IMG/VR virus record: IMGVR_UViG_3300025326_000104
Coordinates: 1 to 40,106 of that record
Reading direction: 5' to 3' (one strand)
Length of the DNA stretch: 40,106 nucleotides
DNA from: a virus
The translations under genes and the position numbers were made by a program. Below are positions 30,247 through 38,906 of the stretch, one piece after another. The notes beneath the pieces are model-generated. The model searched no databases, had not been told where the DNA came from, and saw only the letters and a program-made list of their open reading frames with translations. Within the stretch, counting starts at the first letter, position 1. Each line of letters opens with the position of its first letter.

Positions 30247-30373
30247 TCTGTCCCCTTAAAATTAGAATTTCTTCTTCTAAATTTTTGATTCTTCCTTCGA
30301 GTACTTTGAAATGAGCAGCTTTTATTTCTTTTTCCAACAATACTCTCTCATAAGTTCTTATTGTTTTCGCCAT
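30173..30373 (-). CDS. Small coiled-coil protein, 66 aa
   Basis: ATG one base after the adaptor stop. Residues 8-48 form a heptad-like helix (RVLLEKEIKAAHFKVLEGRI, KNLEEEILILRGQIETLSRQ). The last 25 codons overlap the nozzle gene in another frame. Position between adaptor and nozzle suggests a tail assembly factor, without direct evidence. Confidence 0.55.
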   Translation of the reverse strand: MAKTIRTYERVLLEKEIKAAHFKVLEGRIKNLEEEILILRGQIETLSRQPNRFEERSEKALPGKTE

Positions 30374-30374
30374 T

Positions 30375-31139
30375 TCAAAACCCTTTCCTTTGTAAACCAG
30401 CCCTTGACATTTCTTGATTAATAAGATTTTTGTCCAATCCTTCCTCTATTACCTCCATTGCAGCAAGGGTATCTCTTATTCCTGAAGTATTGTCATACGA
30501 TGAATAAAGAGCCAATTTAGAAGCGAGAATGAGAAGAGTCGGAAAATTCACCGAATAAAAATTCTTGTCAGTGTCTTCCACCAAGTGAGAATAGAAATGG
30601 GCATGTACTGTTATTGTATAGGTAACATCAGCTGGAGGATTCCAGATAATTCCATCATACAAAAATACATTGTTATCGTGAAAACGAAGGTCTTCGTAAT
30701 CGTAAGTAAAAGTCGAAGCGTAGTTAGCTGCTGTTATGGCTTTCTGCTCAAGAGAAAGGGTATTTTCCAATAAAGCATAAATTGAAGGAACACCTCTTTC
30801 ATATTTGGAAGATGCAAGATTAAACTTCTTACGAAATTCTTTGTAGTCCATAGGACTAAGTTCAGTTCTGACCTCTGCATTCATTACTTCAACCATTTCC
30901 ACAGATTGAAGTCTTTGCATTTCAAGTTTAACTACACCGGCGGTGATGTTTTTCTGAAACCTTGTAATAGATTTTGGATGCTCAATTCTCATATCAAGAA
31001 TTTTGTTTCCAGCATCTATGAAAAAGTCTGCACCCTTGTCGACGTAACTTATATGGTCTTGAACGAGATCAAATCTTCCAGTTTCTTCAATAAATTTCTG
31101 TCTTATCCAGGCTTTGGTATTAACTGTCGGCGCTGCCAT
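30375..31139 (-). CDS. Head-tail adaptor protein (P22 gp4-like), 254 aa
   Basis: ATG preceded by GGAGA. The N-terminus VNTKAWIRQKFIEETGRFDL resembles the opening of adaptor proteins in P22-like podoviruses. ADFFIDAGNKILDMRIEHPK and a helical body follow, with an inserted beta-rich part (YDGIIWNPPADVTYTITVHA) and a final helix (DTLAAMEVIEEGLDKNLINQ). It would form a ring below the portal. It comes right after the capsid gene and its terminator, as expected. Confidence 0.7.
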   Translation of the reverse strand: MAAPTVNTKAWIRQKFIEETGRFDLVQDHISYVDKGADFFIDAGNKILDMRIEHPKSITRFQKNITAGVVKLEMQRLQSVEMVEVMNAEVRTELSPMDYKEFRKKFNLASSKYERGVPSIYALLENTLSLEQKAITAANYASTFTYDYEDLRFHDNNVFLYDGIIWNPPADVTYTITVHAHFYSHLVEDTDKNFYSVNFPTLLILASKLALYSSYDNTSGIRDTLAAMEVIEEGLDKNLINQEMSRAGLQRKGF

Positions 31140-31163
31140 TCTCTTTCTCCTAATTGAAAAATA

Positions 31164-31197
31164 AGATATCGAGACCCATTTCAGAGTCTCGATATCT
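31164..31197 (-). terminator. Intrinsic terminator downstream of the capsid gene
   Basis: A perfect 12-bp stem (AGATATCGAGAC with GTCTCGATATCT) and ten-base loop are followed on the minus strand by TATTTTTC. It starts eight bases after the major capsid stop. Partial termination here would raise capsid mRNA over tail mRNA, a common phage device. Confidence 0.9.
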
Positions 31198-31204
31198 CAA
31201 CCTA

Positions 31205-32551
31205 CTACGACACTGAGTTCTTCAATCCAATGCCATCGAGAATCATAAACTGATTTGGAAACTCGAATTTCCAACCTGCTTCAGTTTTGAATCCATCAAC
31301 CGTACCATCCACACCTGGAGTTACCATACCAGTCTCGAATTTGGTCCGGCGATCTTTTCCATTGTTTACCAAAGGACACAGTCTCATGTTCTCTGGGACA
31401 TAGAAAATCATCAGGTTATTGGTTGAACTTTCTCGACTAAGAAGTGGATGAATTTTGAAAGGGAATGATCCAGAGAATGTTCTCCAAGTGGAGACCTCCA
31501 AACCATAATCTTTCTGTCCAACTTCTACGTTCACGTGACCGTAAGTTTCCGCAAGTTCTTCCATTCCGGCGGCAGCTCCATCACCGCACAAGACAAACAC
31601 ATTGTCTGGAGCAAACCGGCGCAGAATCTTAAAGTAATTGCGAATGAACTTATGCCCCGCTTCAACCCAGTCTTTACCAGCATACAACTCATCCGTCGCA
31701 TAACGGTAATCCTGGAACATCGAAGCATTGTTTGTCAGCACGAAGTCAAGTAAACCTTCCGTGTAGTACAATGGCTGTTTGCTGATTATGTCAGACGTAG
31801 AGTACTTATGACCAAAAATCGCTGACCATTCCCATCCCTGAGCATGGCGATACATAAGGCGAATTTTGTCATTGTCATAAATATCCCCCGTCCGAGTGAT
31901 CTGTGCCTGAGCCGATTCAGACAAGCTGAATACATCTCGCCCAACCTGAGTATAATTCGTAAACTTAGTGGGCGTATAACTCAATGCTTCTGGAGCGGAC
32001 GATCCCCATGGATAGGCGCCTGCCATGTAAATAATCCTGTCAGCGGTGGCAAGATTATATGAGGAAGCGGCAGAGGCTCCATCACCATCGATTGCATTGT
32101 CGTCAGCTTCAATAAGTTGAACGGCAATGTAACTCGAAGCTCCGTTCAAACTTTGACTAACAACTCTTCCTCTCACTGTTGCCGTAGGTCTGTCTGCATT
32201 GATAAGAGCACAGGTATGTCCAATGACTGCATCAGTTGCAAGGGCTTCAGCCATCTTAACATACACTGTAGCACCCGCTATTCCTTTCGTTGCCTGATGA
32301 GTCGCATACACATAAGGGGTTGCAAGACCCGCATCTATGTATACATCAGTTAATGCTCCAGTCCTGGCTGGCATCGTTTCTGTCCACCAATTGAACTCAC
32401 TCGCCAACACTAACTGTTCAGGAAACATACTTTGAATAGCGAAGATAGGGGTTTGTCCATTTGGATATTCGAAAAGGATTTGCTGAGCCCAATCCTGTGG
32501 AAGTTCATCCGCAGTAAACTGCCCAGATCCTTTCATACCTAAAAAATTCAT
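31205..32551 (-). CDS. Major capsid protein, 448 aa
   Basis: AAAGGAG precedes the ATG. The protein starts MNFLGMKGSGQFTADELPQD, DWAQQILFEYPNGQTPIFAI, is rich in Gly, Ala and Thr, and has the mixed alpha/beta profile of HK97-fold capsid proteins (YNVEVGQ-type strand VNVEVGQKDYGLEVSTWRTF near residue 350, and LMIFYVPENMRLCPL). Gene order scaffold - decoration genes - capsid - terminator - adaptor supports it strongly. No N-terminal protease-cleaved delta domain is visible, which agrees with a separate scaffold gene. Confidence 0.8.
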   Translation of the reverse strand: MNFLGMKGSGQFTADELPQDWAQQILFEYPNGQTPIFAIQSMFPEQLVLASEFNWWTETMPARTGALTDVYIDAGLATPYVYATHQATKGIAGATVYVKMAEALATDAVIGHTCALINADRPTATVRGRVVSQSLNGASSYIAVQLIEADDNAIDGDGASAASSYNLATADRIIYMAGAYPWGSSAPEALSYTPTKFTNYTQVGRDVFSLSESAQAQITRTGDIYDNDKIRLMYRHAQGWEWSAIFGHKYSTSDIISKQPLYYTEGLLDFVLTNNASMFQDYRYATDELYAGKDWVEAGHKFIRNYFKILRRFAPDNVFVLCGDGAAAGMEELAETYGHVNVEVGQKDYGLEVSTWRTFSGSFPFKIHPLLSRESSTNNLMIFYVPENMRLCPLVNNGKDRRTKFETGMVTPGVDGTVDGFKTEAGWKFEFPNQFMILDGIGLKNSVS

Positions 32552-32582
32552 TTGAAATTCTCCTTTGATTTTTGTTTAACTG

Positions 32583-33578
32583 TTAAGAAGGTTCAACACC
32601 TATTCCAGTTGAACCAGATCCGGCAGTTCCTGCAGCTGGTGTGCCACCGACTACCCAAATAGAACCGCGATCACTCGCTGCCCATTCATCTATTCCAATG
32701 GCGGCACAGTCTTGAAGGATAATGTCATGAGTAGTAGCACCAGAAGGAATCGTAAAAACTTCCGCCAGCTTGTCTGCATGATTCGTCCAGAAATTATAGA
32801 ACAGACAATCTTTAAACCACATGTTTCGATCCAAAGCTGCTGTATCTACAAATTTCACCATTGTCTGAGAAGCGGTCTCACAAGCAGATCGGAACATGCA
32901 TCGATGGAACTCATTTCTTGCAGCAGAACCGTCAAGGCGTAATGGAGAACCAGCGGTACGTACAACCGTATCCAAACCGATTGTACAATTCTCGAATCGA
33001 CATTCCTCTGCTCCGTTAAGAAGCAGTGAGTAAGCCGTTGCACTTCCTTTTGCACTGGTTCCAACTTGACCTTGAATATCCACGTTGAAGAAATAATTTC
33101 TATCTCCGCTCACTGAAATAGCTCCACAACCTGCCAACGAAGTTTCCTGGTAAATTCTGAAGTTGGCAAAAATACAACCATCTGCTGTTACAGCTAAACC
33201 AGCAACTGTCGAATCAGTACCAGTCACAGTGATTCGTGCTCTTGAATTTGGGGTTGGAGCGGCAATACCCAGAAGATGTGTATGGCGCTTCTCCCAAGTA
33301 AGAGTATCACTGATCGTAAATGAAGTCGAAGTGCCAATCATAACAACGCAGTCATGTTTGTCCTCGACACATTTGTTATATGCAGCAAGTACTGTAGCCA
33401 AAGCTCGACTGGGAACTCTACCATCGTTGTTGTCAGAACCATTCTCCGCATCAACGTAGTAAACTTTCCCACCGAGCCCAGAAAACACTCCAGCAGATGC
33501 GTAGATCGGTGCATTAAATTTCCATCCACTTGGAGAAGGGTCAACACCTAAATTAAGAAGTCCACCTTTTGTACTCAT
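32583..33578 (-). CDS. Beta-helix (pectate-lyase-like) virion protein, 331 aa
   Basis: A strong AGGAGG precedes the ATG. After a short head (LLNLGVDPSPSGWKFNAPIY) comes KVYYVDAENGSDNNDGRVPS, the entry motif of right-handed beta-helix proteins. Rungs follow with repeated Cys/Phe patterns (DGCIFANFRI, ISVSGDRNYFFNVDIQGQ, CRFENCTIGL, FHRCMFRSAC, MWFKDCLFYNFW). The end is Gly/Thr/Ala-rich. Such folds occur in tailspikes, but its place between scaffold and capsid genes argues for a capsid-surface decoration or fibre. Enzymatic activity is not evident. Confidence 0.75.
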   Translation of the reverse strand: MSTKGGLLNLGVDPSPSGWKFNAPIYASAGVFSGLGGKVYYVDAENGSDNNDGRVPSRALATVLAAYNKCVEDKHDCVVMIGTSTSFTISDTLTWEKRHTHLLGIAAPTPNSRARITVTGTDSTVAGLAVTADGCIFANFRIYQETSLAGCGAISVSGDRNYFFNVDIQGQVGTSAKGSATAYSLLLNGAEECRFENCTIGLDTVVRTAGSPLRLDGSAARNEFHRCMFRSACETASQTMVKFVDTAALDRNMWFKDCLFYNFWTNHADKLAEVFTIPSGATTHDIILQDCAAIGIDEWAASDRGSIWVVGGTPAAGTAGSGSTGIGVEPS

Positions 33579-33590
33579 TTAAATTACCTC

Positions 33591-33983
33591 CTAACTTATA
33601 TCGGTAGCTAAAACTACCCATTGACCGCCCTGTGCCTGAAGGAAAGCATACTCTCCATCAGCATCGGGAGTTAAGTCTGACCAGTCTCCAATACTGTCAT
33701 CTTCATCCTGAAGGGAAGCTCCACCATAATCTGCAAATCTAATTAGATAGATGTTTCCTTCTGCGGCTGAAACAGATGGTAACTCGATAACAAGGGCATC
33801 AGTTCCGTTGACATCGAGTATAAGCACATGGTCATAGACTTTCATTTTATATTTAAGCGCACCGTCAGCGCTATAACTATCACCATCTATGGTAATGTTT
33901 CCGCTACCATCGGTGGAGATAAAGCGTGTTCGGTACGGAATAGGAACTTGTCCAATCCCTATTCGACTTTGTTCGGATTGCAT
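33591..33983 (-). CDS. Head fibre / decoration-like protein, 130 aa
   Basis: ATG preceded by AAAGGAG. The sequence is beta-rich: TRFISTDGSGNITIDGDSYS, DHVLILDVNGTDALVIELPS, EGNIYLIRFADYGGASLQDE, ending GGQWVVLATDIS. This resembles trimeric beta domains seen in head fibres and at fibre ends. It lies next to the beta-helix and capsid genes, so a decoration role is likely. No exact family is recognised. Confidence 0.6.
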   Translation of the reverse strand: MQSEQSRIGIGQVPIPYRTRFISTDGSGNITIDGDSYSADGALKYKMKVYDHVLILDVNGTDALVIELPSVSAAEGNIYLIRFADYGGASLQDEDDSIGDWSDLTPDADGEYAFLQAQGGQWVVLATDIS

Positions 33984-34004
33984 AATGAAATCTCCTTTAT
34001 CGAA

Positions 34005-34778
34005 TTAAATTTTCATTCTTCTTTGAGCTAAGGCACGAACGTCGTTTGGATCATCCTTACCTTTAGGAGTCGAACTCGACTTCCTACTTCTAAGTGTTCT
34101 ACGATTTCCTTCTGTCTCTACTTCGACACCCATTTTTTTGAGTGATTCACGCACCTCCTTTCCGGCTTCTTCATAAGCCGTTAGTACTGGTTTCTCAGGA
34201 TTAGCCGCTTTAATAGCGGACGCCCTTTGAGCAACGAAAGTTGCCGCAGGTAAAAGTTCTTCATTATTTCGCCAGAAAGCGTTAGCTGCATTAACTACTT
34301 CAATCTCTTCACGAACAGTCTTAGACATTTGATCTGGCATTGATTGCAAAATATCCTTCCTTGCCCGCTCATAAGTTGCTGAGGCTAATGCATTGGCGAA
34401 ATCAACAAACTTGGAACGGTCCTTAAACATATTTGTGAACTCATCTCCTTCAGGAATTTTGATGTTTCCATCAGGAGGAACATGAGGAACCGGCTTTGGC
34501 TCAGGCTTCGGAACAGAACTTGGAGTTGGAGACGGAGCGGACTTGGATGTCAAACCTTTGGAAAGACGTTCAAGCTCTTGCAAAAACAACAGTCCTTGAT
34601 TTACATTAACTGGATCCGGTTCTGGCTCTGGCTCTGGCTCTGGCTCTGGTTCAGGTTTCGGATCTGGTTCAGGTTTTGGGTCAACTTTCGGAATTCCCCC
34701 GCCTTTCTTAGGATCAGCAAAGTATAAAATTCCATAGCCATCAAACAATGGCTTCAAAAAATTAAATAAAAACAACAT
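34005..34778 (-). CDS. Scaffold protein with Glu-Pro repeat, 257 aa
   Basis: AAGGAGA precedes the ATG. A hydrophobic N-terminus (MLFLFNFLKPLFDGYGILYF) is followed by a Pro-Lys/Pro-Glu repeat (residues 33-56, hexanucleotide repeat in the DNA at about 34615-34680). A helical body typical of scaffolds (KFVDFANALASATYERARKD, FVAQRASAIKAANPEKPVLT, EEAGKEVRESLKKMGV) and a basic tail complete it. Position between portal and capsid genes fits. The N-terminal hydrophobic segment is unusual for a scaffold. Confidence 0.7.
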   Translation of the reverse strand: MLFLFNFLKPLFDGYGILYFADPKKGGGIPKVDPKPEPDPKPEPEPEPEPEPEPDPVNVNQGLLFLQELERLSKGLTSKSAPSPTPSSVPKPEPKPVPHVPPDGNIKIPEGDEFTNMFKDRSKFVDFANALASATYERARKDILQSMPDQMSKTVREEIEVVNAANAFWRNNEELLPAATFVAQRASAIKAANPEKPVLTAYEEAGKEVRESLKKMGVEVETEGNRRTLRSRKSSSTPKGKDDPNDVRALAQRRMKI

Positions 34779-34780
34779 GA

Positions 34781-35119
34781 CTATGTCTCCTTATTTTTAG
34801 TTAGTTTAATTTTTTCTTCATCTTCTATTCTTATCTGCTCAGACTTCACAGTTTCAATAAGATTAAAGATAAAATCAATTCTTTGAAACTGTCCTTGAAG
34901 CTGATGAAGTTCTTGCTCTCCTAACTGCTCTCCAGTAGGGTATCTTCTTCCTTGAGTAAGTTCTGCCATAATTTGTCTCTGATCAAGCACAAGCAATCCT
35001 TCTAACCATTTCCAAACTGGGTCTTTCTGGAAAGCATTAAATTGGTGAACAGTTGGATATCTAACTTCCTCTTCATCAAACTGAGCAGAAATAATCTTTT
35101 CAAATTGTTCTTTATTCAT
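34781..35119 (-). CDS. Hypothetical protein between portal and scaffold, 112 aa
   Basis: It starts in ATGA overlap with the portal gene. The protein is helical and charged (MNKEQFEKIISAQFDEEEVR, EQLGEQELHQLQGQFQRIDF). Genes at this place often encode small portal- or scaffold-associated proteins. No family is recognised. Confidence 0.6.
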   Translation of the reverse strand: MNKEQFEKIISAQFDEEEVRYPTVHQFNAFQKDPVWKWLEGLLVLDQRQIMAELTQGRRYPTGEQLGEQELHQLQGQFQRIDFIFNLIETVKSEQIRIEDEEKIKLTKNKET

Positions 35120-37062
35120 CTGGCTACTCCTAATTGTGCAGGAGTTACATAATTTCCTGCTTGTACTTGACTTTCAATTTGGCCTTCTGGTTCAATCCTC
35201 GCTTGCGGAGCTCTGCGCTTCATAAATTCCTGTGGATTCTTTGCTCCGAGCAATCTTGCAATATGTAACCAAACTCTGGTGAAATCAATTCTCTGATATA
35301 ACTCCGGACTCGCTTGGGTAATTGCAAGAAGTTGTTGCCAAACTTCCGCAGTATCACCTTGAGGCAAGCTTCCATCACGAACCAAAATATCGTAGTTAAT
35401 ATCAAGTGCATCAGGACTTACAATTAACCCTTCTTCCGTAATTCCATATTCATCCCTTAAAACTTCTTCATAATCTCCAGCAGTTTTAACATAAGTTTCT
35501 TGGCTCATATATTGAATCGTATTAGAAGCCAACATATAAGCTAAATCAAAATGGCCTTGCATCTCAACAATCCTTGCATTCTTTTCAAGACGGCTTAAAT
35601 TGCTCATTCGAGTATCTCTTGCCTCAGTAGCCGAAACTCTCTCGCCTCGTCTGTTTTGGAAACCTTGCATTTGATCAGTAGCGGCGGTAACTCTTTGCTT
35701 AATATCCATTAAAAATCCAATGTCAGTAATATTTCCTCTGGTGGCGTCCGATACCTGAAGTTGCATAATCGAATCTTTAACCCCACGCCCAAATGCCCTT
35801 GCTCTAAGGCGGGCAATCATACCGTATTTGGTATTAAGAACATCATTAATATTAATCATTGAAGGATCAATTACTAACATATTATTAATTGATTTTCTAA
35901 GCTCAATAACATGTGATGACCAAAGCCAGTCAACGGCGTGTTGAATAGGATACTCAATTTCCAGTAACGAAGTAGGAACAGTCGAGTGATCATCCGTATT
36001 GCTCGCCGTTACAGCGACTGGAATCCTACCGTGGTTATTAGCAAGCGGTTTTGCATAGATAATAACCCTATCTCCTGCAACTCCAAATTTCCAAATCTGA
36101 GTATATTTTTCTTTTCCAAGTTTAAAATCAGCAGGAATTAACTTTGCATACATCCACATTATATCAATAGGCTTAGTTTGTGGAAACATCCAGGGACTAT
36201 CGTTAGGTTTCACTTTCGTTGTGGCGTATCTGCCAGTCGTTGTTTCAGTTGCAGAATAAAATAAGCTTTTTGTATCCACCATTTCCTTAAGATATTTTAC
36301 ATTAAAAACATCTGGGTCATCTCTTTCATAATCAGAAAGATCAAAGTAATTAGTCCTTTCCAAACCCCCAAAAAATACCATATCCTTTACTTTATGAATA
36401 GGTACATTTGGATCAGGCAAACAATTATAGGGATCAAAAGCAAACAATGAATTTCCTTCATAAACAGTTTGTAGTTGAGTATCATCCACTAATGAGCCAA
36501 ACAAACTTTTTCTTTTTCTGGTAACGAAGGATTGTTCCTTAACAAATTCAACTCCAACTGCTCCGAATCCGTAAGTTACATCGTCCATCCAGTGAGTATG
36601 CAAATCAAGTCCCATTCTTCTTCTGCTCGCCTGTAATGAGATAAGTTTCTGAAGCATTATCGTTCCAAGTGCATCACGTGGATCAAACCAATCATATTTA
36701 AAAATCGGAGCTTCCATCAAAGCAGCCATCCGGTATGTCATAAGAGTTTCACGAGTAGCGTAACTTAAAGGAACCACCATACTTACTGGACGCCTTTTGT
36801 CTTCTTCCTTGTCTGATTGTTCTTCCTCTGACAAGTCAATATAAACATTCAACTTTCTGTCAAGTTCAGCCCAACTGGGATGGCGTACCCTCATTACATC
36901 ATAGGATTCCTTTGCATAACCCAGAAGAATCTTAAGAATATCGGCGTGATCCTGTGAATCCGGATCTAAATTAACACGAGCAGGATAATTCTTATATCGA
37001 AAGTCTTCTTTAAAAGTAACTTTCGACTTGCCCATCTGATTGTAAAAGCTCGGTGAAGGCAT
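35116..37062 (-). CDS. Portal protein, 648 aa
   Basis: The ATG has AAGGGAG ten bases upstream, part of which comes from the right arm of hairpin copy 5. The length and profile fit podovirus portals: YAKESYDVMRVRHPSWAELD, then SMVVPLSYATRETLMTYRMA near residues 100-120, VTYGFGAVGVEFVKEQSFVT, NSLFAFDPYNCLPDPNVPIH, RIPVAVTASNTD. A long helical part follows (DQMQGFQNRRGERVSATEAR, near residue 480) and a barrel-helix-like end. The portal forms the DNA entry ring and binds the terminase encoded just upstream. Confidence 0.85.
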   Translation of the reverse strand: MPSPSFYNQMGKSKVTFKEDFRYKNYPARVNLDPDSQDHADILKILLGYAKESYDVMRVRHPSWAELDRKLNVYIDLSEEEQSDKEEDKRRPVSMVVPLSYATRETLMTYRMAALMEAPIFKYDWFDPRDALGTIMLQKLISLQASRRRMGLDLHTHWMDDVTYGFGAVGVEFVKEQSFVTRKRKSLFGSLVDDTQLQTVYEGNSLFAFDPYNCLPDPNVPIHKVKDMVFFGGLERTNYFDLSDYERDDPDVFNVKYLKEMVDTKSLFYSATETTTGRYATTKVKPNDSPWMFPQTKPIDIMWMYAKLIPADFKLGKEKYTQIWKFGVAGDRVIIYAKPLANNHGRIPVAVTASNTDDHSTVPTSLLEIEYPIQHAVDWLWSSHVIELRKSINNMLVIDPSMININDVLNTKYGMIARLRARAFGRGVKDSIMQLQVSDATRGNITDIGFLMDIKQRVTAATDQMQGFQNRRGERVSATEARDTRMSNLSRLEKNARIVEMQGHFDLAYMLASNTIQYMSQETYVKTAGDYEEVLRDEYGITEEGLIVSPDALDINYDILVRDGSLPQGDTAEVWQQLLAITQASPELYQRIDFTRVWLHIARLLGAKNPQEFMKRRAPQARIEPEGQIESQVQAGNYVTPAQLGVAR

Positions 37063-37076
37063 TCAGTTTATTCTCC

Positions 37077-37101
37077 CTTACGTTCAAGAAATGAACGTGA
37101 G
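37077..37101 (-). repeat. Dispersed hairpin repeat, copy 5
   Basis: On the minus strand: left arm CTCACGTTCA, loop TTTCT, right arm TGAACGTAAG, followed by GGAG. It fills most of the 42-base gap between the terminase stop and the portal start. Its right arm supplies part of the portal ribosome binding site. Confidence 0.85.
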
Positions 37102-37104
37102 TTG

Positions 37105-38721
37105 TTAAAGATCATTGTATCCTACCCCCCATCTTTTGATTGGAGGCTCATTCTGTATAGAAGAATATTCTCTATCTTCGATGAGAGCTGGATCTTCTTC
37201 GTAACCAACGGATCCATCAGGGTCAATGTACATCAGAACTCTTTCAAGCATTGCTGGAAGATAGGCAGCTGCGTCTATCACGTCCCATTTTTCTGGGTGA
37301 GGATATGAAAGTTCCTGAGCTTCAAGTGCTCCACAACCTACTCGATTATGATAAACCAATCCTTGCTCGTAAAGTGGAAGTAAGCCAAGTTCTACCCTTC
37401 CGATTTTAGAGCCATCCTCTCCTGAAAAATCTCCATGACCACTCTTTGCTTTTAGTTCCTCGAAATGGTAAATCTTTCCTCCTCTACCGTGCATCATATT
37501 CTTGAAAGTATAAGACCCCCAACTTTCGAGCCCAGTTATTTCCATTCCAATTGCATCCACATTATACTGATCTGCCAAACGGAGTCCAGTAGCACAGACA
37601 TCATTAGCATTTAAAAAATCCCCGAACGCTTGTCGAACATGATATTTTCTACGTTCGAAGTCGATTCCCCATACAACAAATCCACTCTGTGCATTTGCCA
37701 TATTGTCCGTTTTTGCAGGATCAATGATGAGAATGTTAATAAGAAAAGAAAGACGTTTTACGAAATCTTCATCAGTTTCATTGTAATATTGGAATAAATC
37801 AGCGAACGATTGATTATCAGGAGAAGAAGGCAGAGACATAAATTCACGAGCAAAAATATCCATAATTTTCTTTTCTTTATGAGAAAAGATAAGGGCGTCC
37901 AATTTTTCCTGGCTCATGAACTCTGGCATTAAAGTTTTGAAATTATCATCACAAACTGACAGTCTGATACATTCCCAATCTGGATCTCTAAGAATATGAG
38001 CAAGCAGTGCATCTTCGTGCTTGATCGTGTCTATATAAAAAAACTCACAATTTTCCTCATACATATTTCTGGTGTTCATAAGGGGACCATAAAACCATTC
38101 TCTCAGTTTTCTTCTTTGAGTTTCATTTCTAATTTCTACAATGTTTTCAAGATCATCTGGAATCCACCTGTCGGGTCTGTAATGACCCCATTTTAAACCA
38201 TTGACTTGTTGTCCAGCGCCACGAGGAAGAATGAAAGTTTGTCCATAAGCAACCCACGCCTTTTTAGAAAATTGAGTATCTGCAGAAGGATTATAAATAG
38301 TAGTTACAGGAGGAAACAGAACTGTAACATTTTCATTAGTAGTCACGTTTGTTTTTATAGATTCAGTACTCATCTCAGCTTTTGTGGTGCTATCAGATAG
38401 ATAGCCTATAAAATGTTTGTCACCGAATAGAATGTCTTTAGAACAAACAAGTTCGGCAATAGAAGATTTGCCCCAACCACGAGGGGCAGAGACCGCTTTC
38501 TTCTTTGATTTGCAATTATCAATCAAATCAAAAACTTGTAAGTGAGCCTGAGTAAATTGAGAAGTAAAAATGTGAGGGTATAGAACTTTCCCAAGCAAAG
38601 CTGAATTTGTCTTACATTCAGCCATGAGATCGAGAAGGGAACTTTTATCCAGCTCGTTCAGTTCTATATCTATTTGTGCAGCTTCCTGATAATTCATCTT
38701 CTTTTTTTCATTTTTTGCCAT
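37105..38721 (-). CDS. terL: Terminase large subunit
   Basis: The 538-residue protein (ATG at 38721; a TTG two codons earlier is possible) has the packaging ATPase motifs SAPRGWGKSS (Walker A, residues 78-87) and RWIPDDLEN (Walker B, 185-193). The nuclease acidic triad follows: LIIDPAKTD (Asp334), IGMEITG (Glu near 395) and WDVIDAAAY (Asp near 485). It cuts concatemers and pumps DNA into the procapsid. The small subunit candidate is not adjacent but at 2636-3298, upstream in the same operon if the genome is circular. Confidence 0.92.
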   Translation of the reverse strand: MAKNEKKKMNYQEAAQIDIELNELDKSSLLDLMAECKTNSALLGKVLYPHIFTSQFTQAHLQVFDLIDNCKSKKKAVSAPRGWGKSSIAELVCSKDILFGDKHFIGYLSDSTTKAEMSTESIKTNVTTNENVTVLFPPVTTIYNPSADTQFSKKAWVAYGQTFILPRGAGQQVNGLKWGHYRPDRWIPDDLENIVEIRNETQRRKLREWFYGPLMNTRNMYEENCEFFYIDTIKHEDALLAHILRDPDWECIRLSVCDDNFKTLMPEFMSQEKLDALIFSHKEKKIMDIFAREFMSLPSSPDNQSFADLFQYYNETDEDFVKRLSFLINILIIDPAKTDNMANAQSGFVVWGIDFERRKYHVRQAFGDFLNANDVCATGLRLADQYNVDAIGMEITGLESWGSYTFKNMMHGRGGKIYHFEELKAKSGHGDFSGEDGSKIGRVELGLLPLYEQGLVYHNRVGCGALEAQELSYPHPEKWDVIDAAAYLPAMLERVLMYIDPDGSVGYEEDPALIEDREYSSIQNEPPIKRWGVGYNDL

Positions 38722-38732
38722 TTTCAATTGGT

Positions 38733-38906
38733 TTAGGAATTCTCTAAAATTTCCTCTTTAACATCAAAACAAATATTTCTTTCTTTTTTTACCAAATCAT
38801 AACCTTGAGCATACCATTCAAATCCAGCATTCTTCATTACCTTAACAATTAAATCATCAAGAATCTTATCTAATTCTCCGCTATAAGTTATTATTATTGT
38901 TTTCAT
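38733..38906 (-). CDS. Small hypothetical protein, 57 aa
   Basis: ATG overlaps the HNH gene stop in ATGA. The product MKTIIITYSGELDKILDDLI, then VKVMKNAGFEWYAQGYDLVK, has a ferredoxin-like beta-alpha-beta look. It ends 11 bases before the terminase start. No family is recognised. Confidence 0.6.
   Translation of the reverse strand: MKTIIITYSGELDKILDDLIVKVMKNAGFEWYAQGYDLVKKERNICFDVKEEILENS

Noticed and set aside
34482-34727. Plus-strand frame rich in Trp-Leu-Arg repeats
   Set aside because: It is the antisense reading of the Glu-Pro hexanucleotide repeat in the scaffold gene.
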